From an uncultured Clostridium sp. (GTDB lineage Bacteria; Bacillota; Clostridia; Lachnospirales; Lachnospiraceae), in the NCBI GenBank assembly GCA_900539185.1, contig UQBG01000009.1, positions 48,750-112,749 on the forward strand: a stretch of 64,000 bases of DNA, given 5' to 3'. How positions within the stretch are numbered: position 1 is the stretch's first letter; the number at the start of each line of letters is the position of its first letter. The notes under the pieces are model-generated. The model was given only the letters and a program-made list of their open reading frames with translations, was not told the origin of the DNA and searched no databases. This document shows positions 52,201-60,900 of the stretch, in pieces. A program made the translations under genes and the position numbers.

Positions 52201-53799
52201 AATATAATACGGCATTGCATCTTCCAGATCTGTAGCGTTCATCGCCGCTCTACCGGAAACAATCGGTTCCAGATATGCAGAGATTTCTTTTACCTCAGCC
52301 AGTGTAGTCGCGACAAACCGAAATTTATTTCCTTCGCTCCACACATGCGGCAACCATTTTACAAAATCAAAAACGGCACGTTCCTCTTCATCATATATAA
52401 ACACAAACTTTACTTCATCATAACCATAAAATGCCGCACATTGCATAATCAACCCTTTTACAAACTCGGTAACTTCCCCTCTTTGACCCACTATTGCCGA
52501 TATGTATTCCTCAAACATGGAATATGTAATCGGTATATCATGCAGTGTCTTTGGTTCTTCCAGTAAGGCATAATATTCTTCCCGTAAGCTGTCGCTATCC
52601 AGTGTAAATCGTCGATCAGACTTTGGAATATCTGCTTCCAGTACTCCCTCTCCATGTCCTATTCTTATGCGCAGGAAATCATTCTGTCTATAGCCTCTTT
52701 CCCAAAGATTCTGGGTTCGTTCTAATATTCTACGTTCACACTCCTGTATAGAAACATAGTTTTCATGTAAGATTTCCTCCTGCAATGTACACTTTTCACC
52801 TATTTGAGCTGCTTCCTCACTTAGATATTCCCGATATCGTTTCTGACGGAGTGCTTCCCTCTTCCGTTTCCTCCCAGCATCATACTTTTTTGATATGATC
52901 GGTAACAATACCGTTCCTATGAGCATACTGCTTCCCATTACCATAGAAATTATATTTTGCTTAATAATCGCATTTGTAACTGTAACCAAAGACATAATAC
53001 CCATAGCCAGAGAAGATCCCAGAACCAGAACCATTGGTAGTTCTTCTGTAACAGGACTATCCGGAGGTGGATCTATAGATATTGTTTCCTTTTCAATATC
53101 GCGCTTAAATCTAGGCAGTCGATAAAAGTATGTTTTCCCTTTTTCCTCATACTCCTCATCCTCCTCTACTACCTGTATCTCCTGCTTCGTATATAACGAA
53201 AGCTGTCCCGATACAGATACGCTATGATCCGGATTATTAACAGCTATAAAATCTGTTCCTATTACTATTTTCATACCCATAATGTATACAACATCTCCCA
53301 AAAAGAGCTGTCCCTCCTGCACCCTTTTTTGGTTTACAAATACACCATTGGCACTATCCGTATCTCTTATATACCAGTTTTGTTCCTGATGAAGCAGCAC
53401 GGCATGCTTTGATGACACAAAATTATTTTTATATCTGATATCATTGCCTTCTGCCCGTCCGATAGAAAGACTCGTTCCTCTCTGAATCGTAAACTTTGTA
53501 TAGCACTGCCGGTCATTCGTCGTTGGCTCTGTATATACATATATACCTTCCCTGCCCTTTGCCTCCAGCAAATAAACAGCCATAGACTGAAGCACTATAC
53601 TTTTTAGCACCTCACCGCTCTGATCCCGGATCTGCGTCTGTGCCGCCGACTTAAGTATCCACTGATCTTCAATTCCCTCTATGCAAACCAACCTTTTGTT
53701 CTTTATATCCGATGGATCCTCAAACCAAAACTGACCTTTCACCTTTTTGGGTAATGAAACCGTTTTTATTTTATCCTTACTTATGATTGATATTATCAT
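49246..53799 (-). CDS. essC: type VII secretion ATPase EssC
   Basis: A 1517-residue FtsK/SpoIIIE-type motor. N-terminal FHA domain at about 110-190 (SIGRAEGNDIRY, SSKHA, NGVFVN), two membrane helices near 270-320, then ATPase domains: D1 with Walker A MTGSGKSEF at about 697-704 and Walker B FIISDEFAEL near 810; D2 with SAGCGKTTFL at about 1036; a last domain without a clear Walker A. LIDYKGGGM near 728 is diagnostic of this family. The start is the ATG at 53799 with AGAGG seven bases upstream. Central gene of the locus. Confidence 0.94.
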   Translation of the reverse strand: MIISIISKDKIKTVSLPKKVKGQFWFEDPSDIKNKRLVCIEGIEDQWILKSAAQTQIRDQSGEVLKSIVLQSMAVYLLEAKGREGIYVYTEPTTNDRQCYTKFTIQRGTSLSIGRAEGNDIRYKNNFVSSKHAVLLHQEQNWYIRDTDSANGVFVNQKRVQEGQLFLGDVVYIMGMKIVIGTDFIAVNNPDHSVSVSGQLSLYTKQEIQVVEEDEEYEEKGKTYFYRLPRFKRDIEKETISIDPPPDSPVTEELPMVLVLGSSLAMGIMSLVTVTNAIIKQNIISMVMGSSMLIGTVLLPIISKKYDAGRKRKREALRQKRYREYLSEEAAQIGEKCTLQEEILHENYVSIQECERRILERTQNLWERGYRQNDFLRIRIGHGEGVLEADIPKSDRRFTLDSDSLREEYYALLEEPKTLHDIPITYSMFEEYISAIVGQRGEVTEFVKGLIMQCAAFYGYDEVKFVFIYDEEERAVFDFVKWLPHVWSEGNKFRFVATTLAEVKEISAYLEPIVSGRAAMNATDLEDAMPYYIIFSMSKELAERAEVLKEILSQKQNIHFSIVTAYGDLKSLPKESSMVVELNGSVGRLFDKNDITGQSVEFIPDIRLDQDPYRMAVQLANVQLDILSDEEKLPQSISFMEMFEVGRVEHLNALSRWKENDPTKSLAAPIGVNTLGDIFTLDLHEKFHGPHGLVAGMTGSGKSEFIITYILSLAVSYHPNEVAFILIDYKGGGMAKSFERLPHTAGIITNLDGSAIKRSLISIESELKRRQAIFAEVSKKINVSNIDIYKYQKLYRDGTVEEPLQHLFIISDEFAELKTQQKEFMAQLVSAARIGRSLGVHLILATQKPSGVVDDQIWSNSKFRVCLKVQDRADSMDMLKRPEAAELTTTGRFYLQVGYNELFELGQSAWAGAPYYPSDRAIIAKDNSVVIVDKNGHTVKEGKIDNRGAGNTSKQKQLDAITEYLCQIAMEENIKIRPLWLEPIPAIILIEDIKEKYKATSKRYELNPVVGEYDDPVHQRQCLFRVPVSQEGNVIIYGSAGCGKTTFLNAFLYSLIAEHTAEEVAIYIMDFAAETLRAFSKAPQVGDVMLSYEKEKITNLMKMLYKALRDRKKLFADYGGDYQAYIGAGNDLAQIVVVINNYTAFTEEYEELEEAVAFLSREGVKYGIYFVITSVSTSGVRFRMVQNFKQLFTLQLNDEAEYSSIVGKTEGLFPAKYKGRGLVRLDMLYEFQIASLTDEGVPYSFIQQYVEQQAKSWHGTKAPKVAVLPELVNEEFLQEYIVADEYQNIPVGVETNSLNISRYPFGAAYISMVASADDRYQEFADDFTSMVEHCLHVNGYILDGENTITAKVVRLKKANSKKQLDDMIEELFDMTLYRNNAYKDSLEANEEPPIFEPQLIIISSLLKIRQQLSETNVTKLNLILEKGEAKYGMHIILMEQSKTLGTMTMEPWFKSKVSQTDGIWIGAGVTDQYTLKATKQTSEMREMIGKGYGYVFKKGKVTKIKVLRSGSGEDDDE

Positions 53800-53815
53800 T
53801 GTCTTTCCTCTTATC

Positions 53816-56563
53816 CTATCGTATTTCCGCAGAAATACCCGGGTTAATGATTTCCGTCTGATACTCGTAGATCGTGTGATATTCTGTTCCATCAGAATAT
53901 GCTTCTACCACTTCTGAACAGCAGCCTCTGTCATTATATGAAAACGTATATTTCACCTCATTATCCCCTTCTTTTACAGTCATATAGTCTATTCGCCCAT
54001 TCCCTGAGTAATGAATCTCCGCCATATCCGTCCCTTCTGTCCAACCGGCCAGATACCCATCTTCATTGTATGTAAATGTTCGGCTTCTATCACCTCCGAG
54101 TACAATATTCCCGGCTTCGTCCACTGTCCTGACCGGAACACTTTCCCGGATTATTCGTCCTGCATCATCATACTCATAGGAGTATCGATATTCCCCGTTA
54201 GAAGAGCTATAGATGCCTATTATTTGGTCATTTTCATTATATTCATAAAGAAAATCCAGCCCCTGCCACATGATATCTTCCGCATATATCAGATTCGGTA
54301 CATCCTTCTGATGGTACGCCAGGATCCTGTCTCCCTGCATCTCAAAAGAATACCCCACCCCGGCTTCCGTAACTACAGATATTCCTACCGGAAGAACATT
54401 TCCGGAAAATACCGGTGCCGTATAATATAAATAACTTTTACCATAGACATATTGTCGTTCCGGGTGTGCATAATCCATGACGATTGTGCATCCGTCTACA
54501 GTTCCCGCCTCGCGATCATAGGTGATACTATAGTCGGTTCCCCGATAAGATACATGTGACAGCAGTGGTGTTTCCGAAAAATCACGTATATTCGCATTCA
54601 TTTCCTCTAATGCAGCCTGATCATTTCCATAGATATCATGCAGCTCTGCCTTCAGCTCATCATACCCTTCTACATCTCCTGCCCGATATCTGTCTTTTAA
54701 CTCGGCAATATACGCGGTCTTTCCCTGTTCATAGCAGCGTTCCTGAATCTCCGATATCTGTGAATACTTGTCAGTTCCCATTGCTACTGTCTCCAGCATC
54801 TGTCTGGCAAGCTTATATCCTGCGATATAATCTCCACTATTCAGATATCCCTGCAGTATGCTCAACTGTTCCTCATTCGATAATGCCATATAATACACAT
54901 ATCCTATCGGATCATATATCATATTCGCATTCAGTTTATCCCTATATTCCTGTTCATTTATCTTTTCCTGATAATAGTCATCATAGATTGTACTATACAA
55001 TACTCTGGCCTGACTGATTCCATACGGCTGCTGATACTCGGCAAGCACTCTTTTCGTCAGTGCTGTTCCCGTATAATACCATACGACTCCATCTGAGATC
55101 TCCACACCAACATCAAGTGTAGCATCTATATTTCTAACTGCTTCATCGCCAAATATGCTTTCTCCGCCCAATACCCGCTCTTCCGTGTCGATTTCTATTA
55201 ACCCGTTACAGTATCGATCATTTGTTACTGTGTATATCATTCTCATATATATAGCTTCCCCATCAATTTCCAGTTCAGGTATGCCATGTAAATAACCAGC
55301 TACTGCCTTGCCGGAGGTACTGTCCAATTGCACCTGTCCATCTCCAAATGAGACCTCCGCACCCTGCATCACCTCATCTGCATAAAGAATCTCACTAACT
55401 ACCTGCTTCTCTCCCTCCCCATAAGTATCCTCATCTTTATATATTACATATAACCGATTATCCTCATCGAACACATAGTACTGATCTCCTGCTGCATATA
55501 TCCTTGCAATATCTCCCACTATTGTATTACCATCTTCTCTACTAACCGTAAGTCCTTTGGATATCTCTGTCTTTTGACTACCCTTGTCCACATCTATATA
55601 ATATATGCCCTTTCCATTTTCAGACACTGCATATACTTTTCCATCCACCATATTCGGAAGGACTTCTCCGGTGATATCTGTCAGAGAGGTCTGCCGTCCT
55701 CTTAAAGAAACCCGGCTGAGATGATAAGTAACCGTATCCCTTTCAAACATATACAGATTATTTTTCCACAGATAAAATACCAGCTCCGTTTCTTCTATGT
55801 GATCTGCATCAAGGATGGGTGTGGAGCATAGCTCCTTTACTTTTCCGTTCCTTGCATTAATCTTATATATATTCACTGCATACCTGCCCTCATCTTCCAC
55901 CAGAAGACTCAGATAATAACTATGTTTTTGATACCCAAGACGCCCTGCCCGAACAACCTGTCCGGATATCGTAACCGGAATTTGTCTGCTTTCACCCGTG
56001 ATCTCATTGCAACTAACGATATCCCCTGAAAGCGTCTCATAGTAGCTAACTGTATTTTGATAATAAAAGGTATTCGTTTTCCCTACATCGCAGTTATATA
56101 TCTGCTGGTTAATCGCATTATAATCAACCTCTTTTACTGACAGCTTCAGTATAATCACCATCAAAATCGTCATCAGACAAACTACCGGTATGATTATTTG
56201 CATTCTACGTTTCCATACTCTTTGCTTTTTTTCTTTCTCCTGTTCCTCTCGATATCTTGCACGGTTCCTATAAAATGCTTCTTTCTTTTGCTGTAAATCA
56301 TTGACTTCCTGCTGTTCTACTCTCTTTATCTGTTCCGGCACCACCGCTTCAGCCTGTACTTCTTCCCTGTTATCCTCCGAAAGCGGACTATATGCGATTT
56401 TCTTTGAGAATGTCGGTTCCCTATCTGCCCCGGCAATATATGATTCCGACTCAAACATATCACCGCTCAGAACCGTCGTTCCCTCCGGCTCCTGAACCGT
56501 ACCACATACCTCACATCTATAGTTCCCCTGTTTTATGCTTGTACCACATATCTTGCATATCAT
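53816..56563 (-). CDS. large zinc-ribbon membrane protein with YD-type repeats, T7SS locus
   Basis: A 915-residue protein. An N-terminal zinc ribbon (C3-x2-C6-x10-C17-x2-C20) is followed by an acidic/Gln-rich linker, one membrane helix (about 122-140, IIIPVVCLMTILMVIILKL), then an outside region. Residues 150-470 show repeated strand blocks (YETLSGDIVSCNEITGE and later AVSENGKGIYYIDVD) like a propeller; residues 760-900 have YD/RHS-like repeats (YEYNENDQIIGIYSS, YEYDDAGRIIRESVP, FTYNEDGYLAGW). It sits 16 bases upstream of essC. No known T7SS component has this layout to my knowledge, so it may be a structural or regulatory part specific to this lineage. Confidence 0.8.
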   Translation of the reverse strand: MICKICGTSIKQGNYRCEVCGTVQEPEGTTVLSGDMFESESYIAGADREPTFSKKIAYSPLSEDNREEVQAEAVVPEQIKRVEQQEVNDLQQKKEAFYRNRARYREEQEKEKKQRVWKRRMQIIIPVVCLMTILMVIILKLSVKEVDYNAINQQIYNCDVGKTNTFYYQNTVSYYETLSGDIVSCNEITGESRQIPVTISGQVVRAGRLGYQKHSYYLSLLVEDEGRYAVNIYKINARNGKVKELCSTPILDADHIEETELVFYLWKNNLYMFERDTVTYHLSRVSLRGRQTSLTDITGEVLPNMVDGKVYAVSENGKGIYYIDVDKGSQKTEISKGLTVSREDGNTIVGDIARIYAAGDQYYVFDEDNRLYVIYKDEDTYGEGEKQVVSEILYADEVMQGAEVSFGDGQVQLDSTSGKAVAGYLHGIPELEIDGEAIYMRMIYTVTNDRYCNGLIEIDTEERVLGGESIFGDEAVRNIDATLDVGVEISDGVVWYYTGTALTKRVLAEYQQPYGISQARVLYSTIYDDYYQEKINEQEYRDKLNANMIYDPIGYVYYMALSNEEQLSILQGYLNSGDYIAGYKLARQMLETVAMGTDKYSQISEIQERCYEQGKTAYIAELKDRYRAGDVEGYDELKAELHDIYGNDQAALEEMNANIRDFSETPLLSHVSYRGTDYSITYDREAGTVDGCTIVMDYAHPERQYVYGKSYLYYTAPVFSGNVLPVGISVVTEAGVGYSFEMQGDRILAYHQKDVPNLIYAEDIMWQGLDFLYEYNENDQIIGIYSSSNGEYRYSYEYDDAGRIIRESVPVRTVDEAGNIVLGGDRSRTFTYNEDGYLAGWTEGTDMAEIHYSGNGRIDYMTVKEGDNEVKYTFSYNDRGCCSEVVEAYSDGTEYHTIYEYQTEIINPGISAEIR

Positions 56564-56595
56564 ACCTTTATCCTCAGCCCCTGTATTATACGATT

Positions 56596-57495
56596 CTATA
56601 CTATGTAAAAAATAAGCTCTGTATCTGATACTTTGATCTTATCTCCTGTATGTAGCTCCTTCGATATCCCCGGTTCGACCTTGCTTTCATTTACATATGT
56701 TCCATTTAAGGAATTTAGATCCTCGATGTAATATTGTCCTCCCCGGCATATGATTCTGGCATGTCTCCGACTTACAGAGCTATTCCCGGTAATCATCATA
56801 TCCGTACCCGCCTGCGATTTTCCTATTATAAACTCTGCCTTTTCTACCTTTGTCCTGCGACCATCCACTGTCTGGATATACGCTATCGTTTCTTTCACAA
56901 CCACCTTTTTCAATCCGGCTCCCAATGTTGCCCTATCCTCTTGAAGTTCCATACCGGAAAGCAGACTCACCATGCGTTCAAAATTCTTTAGCGAAAATGG
57001 CACCTTACTTTCGAAATAATCATTATACTCATACAAGAATTGGAGATTCATTTCCGGTTTGAATTCCGCTTCATACTGTATGGTTTCAAAGAAATCTGCC
57101 GGAGTCATATACTCTGTCAGATTAGACACCGGCCAATATATACAACGTATATCACATGTATAGGGATCCACAAAAATCCGATCCATCCGCATTTCCAGAT
57201 TGGTCTCACTCAGTCCCAGTTCTTTACACTCTTTTATCCGCCTGATCATCTGTATGATAATATCCAGAAACTGTTCTTTTTGTATTCCTTCTTTTATGTA
57301 ATCCTTTAGGCTTCTGCTATTCTCTAACTCAGTTAACAGAACCATCTTCTTACCCTTTTGTTTCTTTTTCAGTGGTATAATTCCGGTCATTTTTTCTAAA
57401 CTTGCAAATGACTTTTCATTTAACCCTTCCGGATATATAACCTTCCGCATTATTATTATTTTTTCATGCTTGTATTTGATTATGACGTTTTCCAT
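56596..57495 (-). CDS. EssB-like/DUF6382-like domain fused to FHA domain
   Basis: A 299-residue protein without a membrane segment. Residues 50-165 (SRSLKDYIKEGIQKEQF, IRRIKECKELGLSETNLEMR, FVDPYTCDIRCIYWP) resemble the pseudokinase-type domain of EssB/YukC and the related DUF6382. Residues 218-299 form an FHA domain with GK at 225-226, SRRH at 242-245 and NG at 264-265, so it should bind phosphothreonine. The ATG at 57495 gives the conserved region; an AGAGAG site is weak. It is between lipase 2 and the zinc-ribbon gene, and may link a phosphorylation signal to EssC, which also has FHA. Confidence 0.85.
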   Translation of the reverse strand: MENVIIKYKHEKIIIMRKVIYPEGLNEKSFASLEKMTGIIPLKKKQKGKKMVLLTELENSRSLKDYIKEGIQKEQFLDIIIQMIRRIKECKELGLSETNLEMRMDRIFVDPYTCDIRCIYWPVSNLTEYMTPADFFETIQYEAEFKPEMNLQFLYEYNDYFESKVPFSLKNFERMVSLLSGMELQEDRATLGAGLKKVVVKETIAYIQTVDGRRTKVEKAEFIIGKSQAGTDMMITGNSSVSRRHARIICRGGQYYIEDLNSLNGTYVNESKVEPGISKELHTGDKIKVSDTELIFYIV

Positions 57496-57508
57496 AGTAT
57501 CTCTCTTA

Positions 57509-59095
57509 TTATACGCTTGCAAACTCCCGTTCTATATCATCAAATGCCTGTGCCGTTACCTTAAGCCACTCTGCACACTTCTTTAAGCGTTCCTCCTGTA
57601 TCTGACTGCCCCACCGATATGGTTTTAATGCCTGCTCCTGCGTCTGCTGATATAGCCGCTTCAGTTCCGTATCGATCTCTTCAAGGCGTCTTCGAACCCG
57701 ATCCAGTCGATCCGCATACCCCCGCATCGTATCGGTATCTACTATGATCTGTGCTCCGATAGCCACTGTGGCTCCTACTTGAACTACCAGGCCTTGACTC
57801 CATTGCAACAGTCTTTGCAGCATATCTGCGATATCTTTCCTGATCTGCTGTAGCTGGGCGTCCGTCCACTTGTAAATCACCTGTAGTTCCGATACCAGCC
57901 AGTCTCCCAACTGATGCAGCTTCTGATACAGCCTTTCGTAGACTTCCAGCGATCTTGCAAGTGCTAAGGCTGCTAATACACTTATGATCAACAGACTTAC
58001 TATCAGCCCCAAAGTCGTCGGAGCAATGACTATCAGGCCGGCCACCATAACCAAAGCAGTTATCCCGGCACTTATTATATGTCTTCCCATGAATGTCAGA
58101 TCTCCATTCTGATCTACCATATGTTCTGCTACCCAGCCTACGATTTCTAAACATCCGACCAGTTGTATTGCAAATAAATGTCCGGATTTAAATGGAAGAT
58201 GGTCAAATGCCCGGCTGATATCCCTAAATGATATCTCCAGAGCTCCCACCTGTGTTGGCACCAGACTTCCATCTGCATTAAAGCTCAGACTTTCCAGAGC
58301 ATGTTTTCCTATTATGTTATAAATTATGCTGTCTGACTGCTGAATCATTACCGGAACATCGGTTGTACCCGGCAGCGGCTCCAGAAGATGTCCGACTCCG
58401 CTCCACTGAAACCGTTTCGTCCGACCTGCTATCATCGCGATTTCAGCCATATGTTCTTTAATATATTCATCCGAAAAGCCCGGACTGTCATAGGTTCGAC
58501 ATTCTAATATCCGGTCCAGCGATATCCCGTTCTTTACTGCCGTCACGATTGCATGCTGTGCCAGATTCCCGCCTAATGAATGGCCGGTAAATGTTATATT
58601 TCCGCCTTCTTTATAATAGTCAGAAGCAGCGATCTGTTGTAAGAACTTCTCTGCCTCTGCCTGTTGACGGGTTTGCGTTGTACACATCAGCCCTACATCG
58701 GCTTCTGTCCAGTCATGCCTTAAGTTATCCGCAAAATTGTCCGTAGGTCCTGCTCCTTCACTCCCACGAAAGACCACCACCAGATCTCCGGTATCGGAAT
58801 CCTGCAGCACCATGCCAAAAAAGCCGGTTTTGTCATTAGAATCATAATAATCGACTACATTCCAGTCGGACAGATTTACCCCTGTATCTACGGCAGGATC
58901 AAACCCTCCGCCCTGTGGATTCGTCACATGCTGTTCCAAAGCCTTTGTATTACAGAGAGTTGCATTAACTTCTCCATATAGTTCGGATAGGGTACAGGGA
59001 ATTTCAGAAGCTCTTTTTTTTCTATCCAAGGCTTCTTCGGTCTGTGAATATGATATCTGACTGATTGCCGCCAGTTCCTCATCTGTATATGCCAT
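57509..59095 (-). CDS. T7SS-associated lipase-like protein 2 with C-terminal WXG/LXG-like region
   Basis: A 528-residue protein. The N-terminal half is a lipase_3-type alpha/beta-hydrolase: VVVFRGSEG at about 106-114, nucleophile S173 in GHSLGG, acid candidates D203/D210 and a late histidine near HALES. Hydrophobic helices lie at about 340-390. The C-terminus (about 450-528) carries VDTDTMRGYADRLDRVRRRLEEID and ends CAEWLKVTAQAFDDIEREF, matching the tail of the other two. It lies four bases after lipoprotein 2. Sequence identity to lipases 1 and 3 looks low apart from the tail and catalytic blocks. Confidence 0.88.
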   Translation of the reverse strand: MAYTDEELAAISQISYSQTEEALDRKKRASEIPCTLSELYGEVNATLCNTKALEQHVTNPQGGGFDPAVDTGVNLSDWNVVDYYDSNDKTGFFGMVLQDSDTGDLVVVFRGSEGAGPTDNFADNLRHDWTEADVGLMCTTQTRQQAEAEKFLQQIAASDYYKEGGNITFTGHSLGGNLAQHAIVTAVKNGISLDRILECRTYDSPGFSDEYIKEHMAEIAMIAGRTKRFQWSGVGHLLEPLPGTTDVPVMIQQSDSIIYNIIGKHALESLSFNADGSLVPTQVGALEISFRDISRAFDHLPFKSGHLFAIQLVGCLEIVGWVAEHMVDQNGDLTFMGRHIISAGITALVMVAGLIVIAPTTLGLIVSLLIISVLAALALARSLEVYERLYQKLHQLGDWLVSELQVIYKWTDAQLQQIRKDIADMLQRLLQWSQGLVVQVGATVAIGAQIIVDTDTMRGYADRLDRVRRRLEEIDTELKRLYQQTQEQALKPYRWGSQIQEERLKKCAEWLKVTAQAFDDIEREFASV

Positions 59096-59098
59096 CCG

Positions 59099-59872
59099 TT
59101 ACTCTTCCTCCCATTCCTGCAGGATATCCTCTGCTGTTTTTTCTACTCCGACCACTTCAACATCTCTATAATCATCATTTACTCTTTCGACCACATCCCT
59201 GATTGCTCCAAAGTCATAGTATTCCTGAATAGATAAGCCATCATATTGCCGTGCGAACTCCTTACATTCCTCATACCGATCCGACTCTATAATATACACC
59301 ATCATACATACCCGGATGTTCTCATCAATATCTAGCACAGATTCTGCACTATGATAAATCGCCTCCGCCATCTCCTCATTATTCCCGGTATCCTTCATGG
59401 CTATCTTCATGCAATAGCACAGTCCATACTGTACAGACTGCGCTACAGCATCCTCGGCTTTTACATCTATTTCTGTAAAGTCCCCAACGGCATTTCCCAT
59501 AGCAAGGTTTCCATTTATCTGCACCTCCATGCCATCTGCCTCAAAACTCTGCATCAGATATTCTTCCATTTGATACTCCAACGCAGCAGAAGGATACGGG
59601 TTATTCAGTAGGTTCCCATCAATGTCTATCCGCGCCCGAAACACAATGTCCGGATTTGCTACCGGATGACAGTATGCTTCCGCCGTATCCGGCTCACCGG
59701 AGCCCAAACGATTCCCGATTCTGGTCACCTTGAATTCCTCTCCATATCGTGCCTCCAGTGCCTGCTCAACCTGTCTTGCCTGTATCTGATCCAGCCCAAT
59801 ACAGGCTACCATATTTGCCGCTACCATAAACGCCATCGCTATTACCCCTATTCTTTTTATTATTATTTTCAT
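59099..59872 (-). CDS. lipoprotein 2, candidate immunity partner of lipase 2
   Basis: A 257-residue lipoprotein: the signal MKIIIKRIGVIAMAFMVAAN precedes the lipobox MVAC. Next comes IQARQVEQALEARYGEEFKVTRIG, the same helix-YGEEF pattern as lipoprotein 1. The protein ends acidic (ILQEWEEE). The ATG at 59872 has GGAG five bases before; the frame runs 20 codons further upstream without a signal-like sequence. It directly precedes lipase 2 (three-base gap) and follows the WXG gene at 59892. Confidence 0.82.
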   Translation of the reverse strand: MKIIIKRIGVIAMAFMVAANMVACIGLDQIQARQVEQALEARYGEEFKVTRIGNRLGSGEPDTAEAYCHPVANPDIVFRARIDIDGNLLNNPYPSAALEYQMEEYLMQSFEADGMEVQINGNLAMGNAVGDFTEIDVKAEDAVAQSVQYGLCYCMKIAMKDTGNNEEMAEAIYHSAESVLDIDENIRVCMMVYIIESDRYEECKEFARQYDGLSIQEYYDFGAIRDVVERVNDDYRDVEVVGVEKTAEDILQEWEEE

Positions 59873-59891
59873 CCTTACTCCTCTTTCTACC

Positions 59892-60209
59892 CTACCATCT
59901 TCCAGACAACCGCATTGCTCGACTATAGGCATCCTCCTGTGCCTTTTTATACCGCTCTCCTATGCTCCTTAGCAGGCTTGCATACTTTTCCAGCGAATTT
60001 TTCATGCTACTATATGTGGACTTCTTTTCCATCACTTCATTCCATTGTGTGTTAAAAAGCATGGAATCCTGTCCGATCCAACTCGTTTGCTTTAATGACT
60101 CTATAATACCGTCTGCCAGCTTCATCTGCTGATCCAGATAATCAATGTATTCATCTATCGCTTTTGCTGTCTTCTCAAACTCCGTATGTGTCACTCTAAT
60201 GTATCCCAT
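59892..60209 (-). CDS. WXG100-family protein (WIG)
   Basis: A 105-residue helical protein. The WXG turn reads W44-I-G46 between two long helices (YIDYLDQQMKLADGIIESLK and MEKKSTYSSMKNSLEKYASLL), typical of ESAT-6-like proteins. The C-terminus ends in RLSGRW and lacks an obvious YxxxD/E signal. It is the fourth WXG100 gene in the run and the one nearest lipoprotein 2, ten bases after the previous gene. It may be a partner for lipase 2. Confidence 0.88.
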   Translation of the reverse strand: MGYIRVTHTEFEKTAKAIDEYIDYLDQQMKLADGIIESLKQTSWIGQDSMLFNTQWNEVMEKKSTYSSMKNSLEKYASLLRSIGERYKKAQEDAYSRAMRLSGRW

Positions 60210-60219
60210 CTAGTTCCTC

Positions 60220-60522
60220 CTACTTAAACGCCTCTGCCAATGCCTTATTTGCTTCCTCTGCAGATGTATAACCCTCTCCCACCTGTAAATGAAGAAATTT
60301 CACAAAATTATCAATAACATTATATCTGGTTTCATTATAAGTTTGTTTAATCGTTATAAATCTACCTATAATCTCATCTGATGCAGGACTGTCCCATGTA
60401 GCATCGAGTCTTGATACTGCCACCTGAGGATCATTCATTTTATCCAATATCCCTTTATTAATTGCCGAGATATGATCCGCCGCAGCAATAATCGCCGATG
60501 TATCTGCTTTTAAATCTTTCAT
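60220..60522 (-). CDS. WXG100-like protein (WDS variant)
   Basis: A 100-residue helical protein starting MKDLKADTSAIIAAADHIS. The turn is W43-D-S45 where glycine is usual. The C-terminus GYTSAEEANKALAEAFK contains YTSAE, a YxxxE element, and matches the end of the protein at 60901. GGAGG lies eight bases before the ATG at 60522; the frame extends five codons upstream. Confidence 0.85.
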   Translation of the reverse strand: MKDLKADTSAIIAAADHISAINKGILDKMNDPQVAVSRLDATWDSPASDEIIGRFITIKQTYNETRYNVIDNFVKFLHLQVGEGYTSAEEANKALAEAFK

Positions 60523-60556
60523 ACTATCTACCTCCATTCATAGTTATTTATAAAGA

Positions 60557-60772
60557 TTATCCTTTCACAAGCCTGCCTGTATCTATTGCATTCAACTTGC
60601 CCCTAACTGTATAGCACTGCTTCAATACATCTTCCATGGCATCTGCACACTTATCATTTCCTATTCCCTCAAAATCGCTCCTTACAGAACCGGAGAGTGA
60701 CTCCAGTTCCCGAATCACGGCATTTAATTCTGCTTTTATCGTTTGCAATTTCTTTTTTCCTGCTGCATCCAC
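60557..60772 (-). CDS. small helical protein in the WXG100 cluster
   Basis: A 71-residue protein beginning with GTG, eight bases after AAGGAGG. It is an all-helical hairpin (LQTIKAELNAVIRELESLSGS then ADAMEDVLKQCYTVRGKLNAID) without a W-x-G turn. This is a likely partner or chaperone for a longer T7SS protein, similar in size to small helical partners of LXG effectors. No function claimed. Confidence 0.8.
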   Translation of the reverse strand: MDAAGKKKLQTIKAELNAVIRELESLSGSVRSDFEGIGNDKCADAMEDVLKQCYTVRGKLNAIDTGRLVKG

Positions 60773-60865
60773 GCTTTACTCCTCCTTGTTGTACTTTGAT
60801 TCTCTTATATGCTACATATATATAATGTTAATCACATTGATTAATCGATTATTCTAGTTTTATCA

Positions 60866-60893
60866 GACCTGTCCGGGACACCCCAGACAGGTC
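60866..60893 (-). promoter_or_regulatory. hairpin in the gap between two WXG100-cluster genes
   Basis: GACCTGTC (60866-60873) and GACAGGTC (60886-60893) form an 8-base stem in the 120-base gap after the WXG100 gene at 60901. It lacks a strong U tract, so it may slow transcription or process the RNA and set the level of downstream genes. Confidence 0.45.
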
Positions 60894-60900
60894 CTGCCAT

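Noticed and set aside
53800..53892. N-terminal extension of EssC
   Set aside because: The ATG at 53799 has AGAGG seven bases upstream; the extra 31 residues overlap the end of the zinc-ribbon gene and are basic and unlike EssC.
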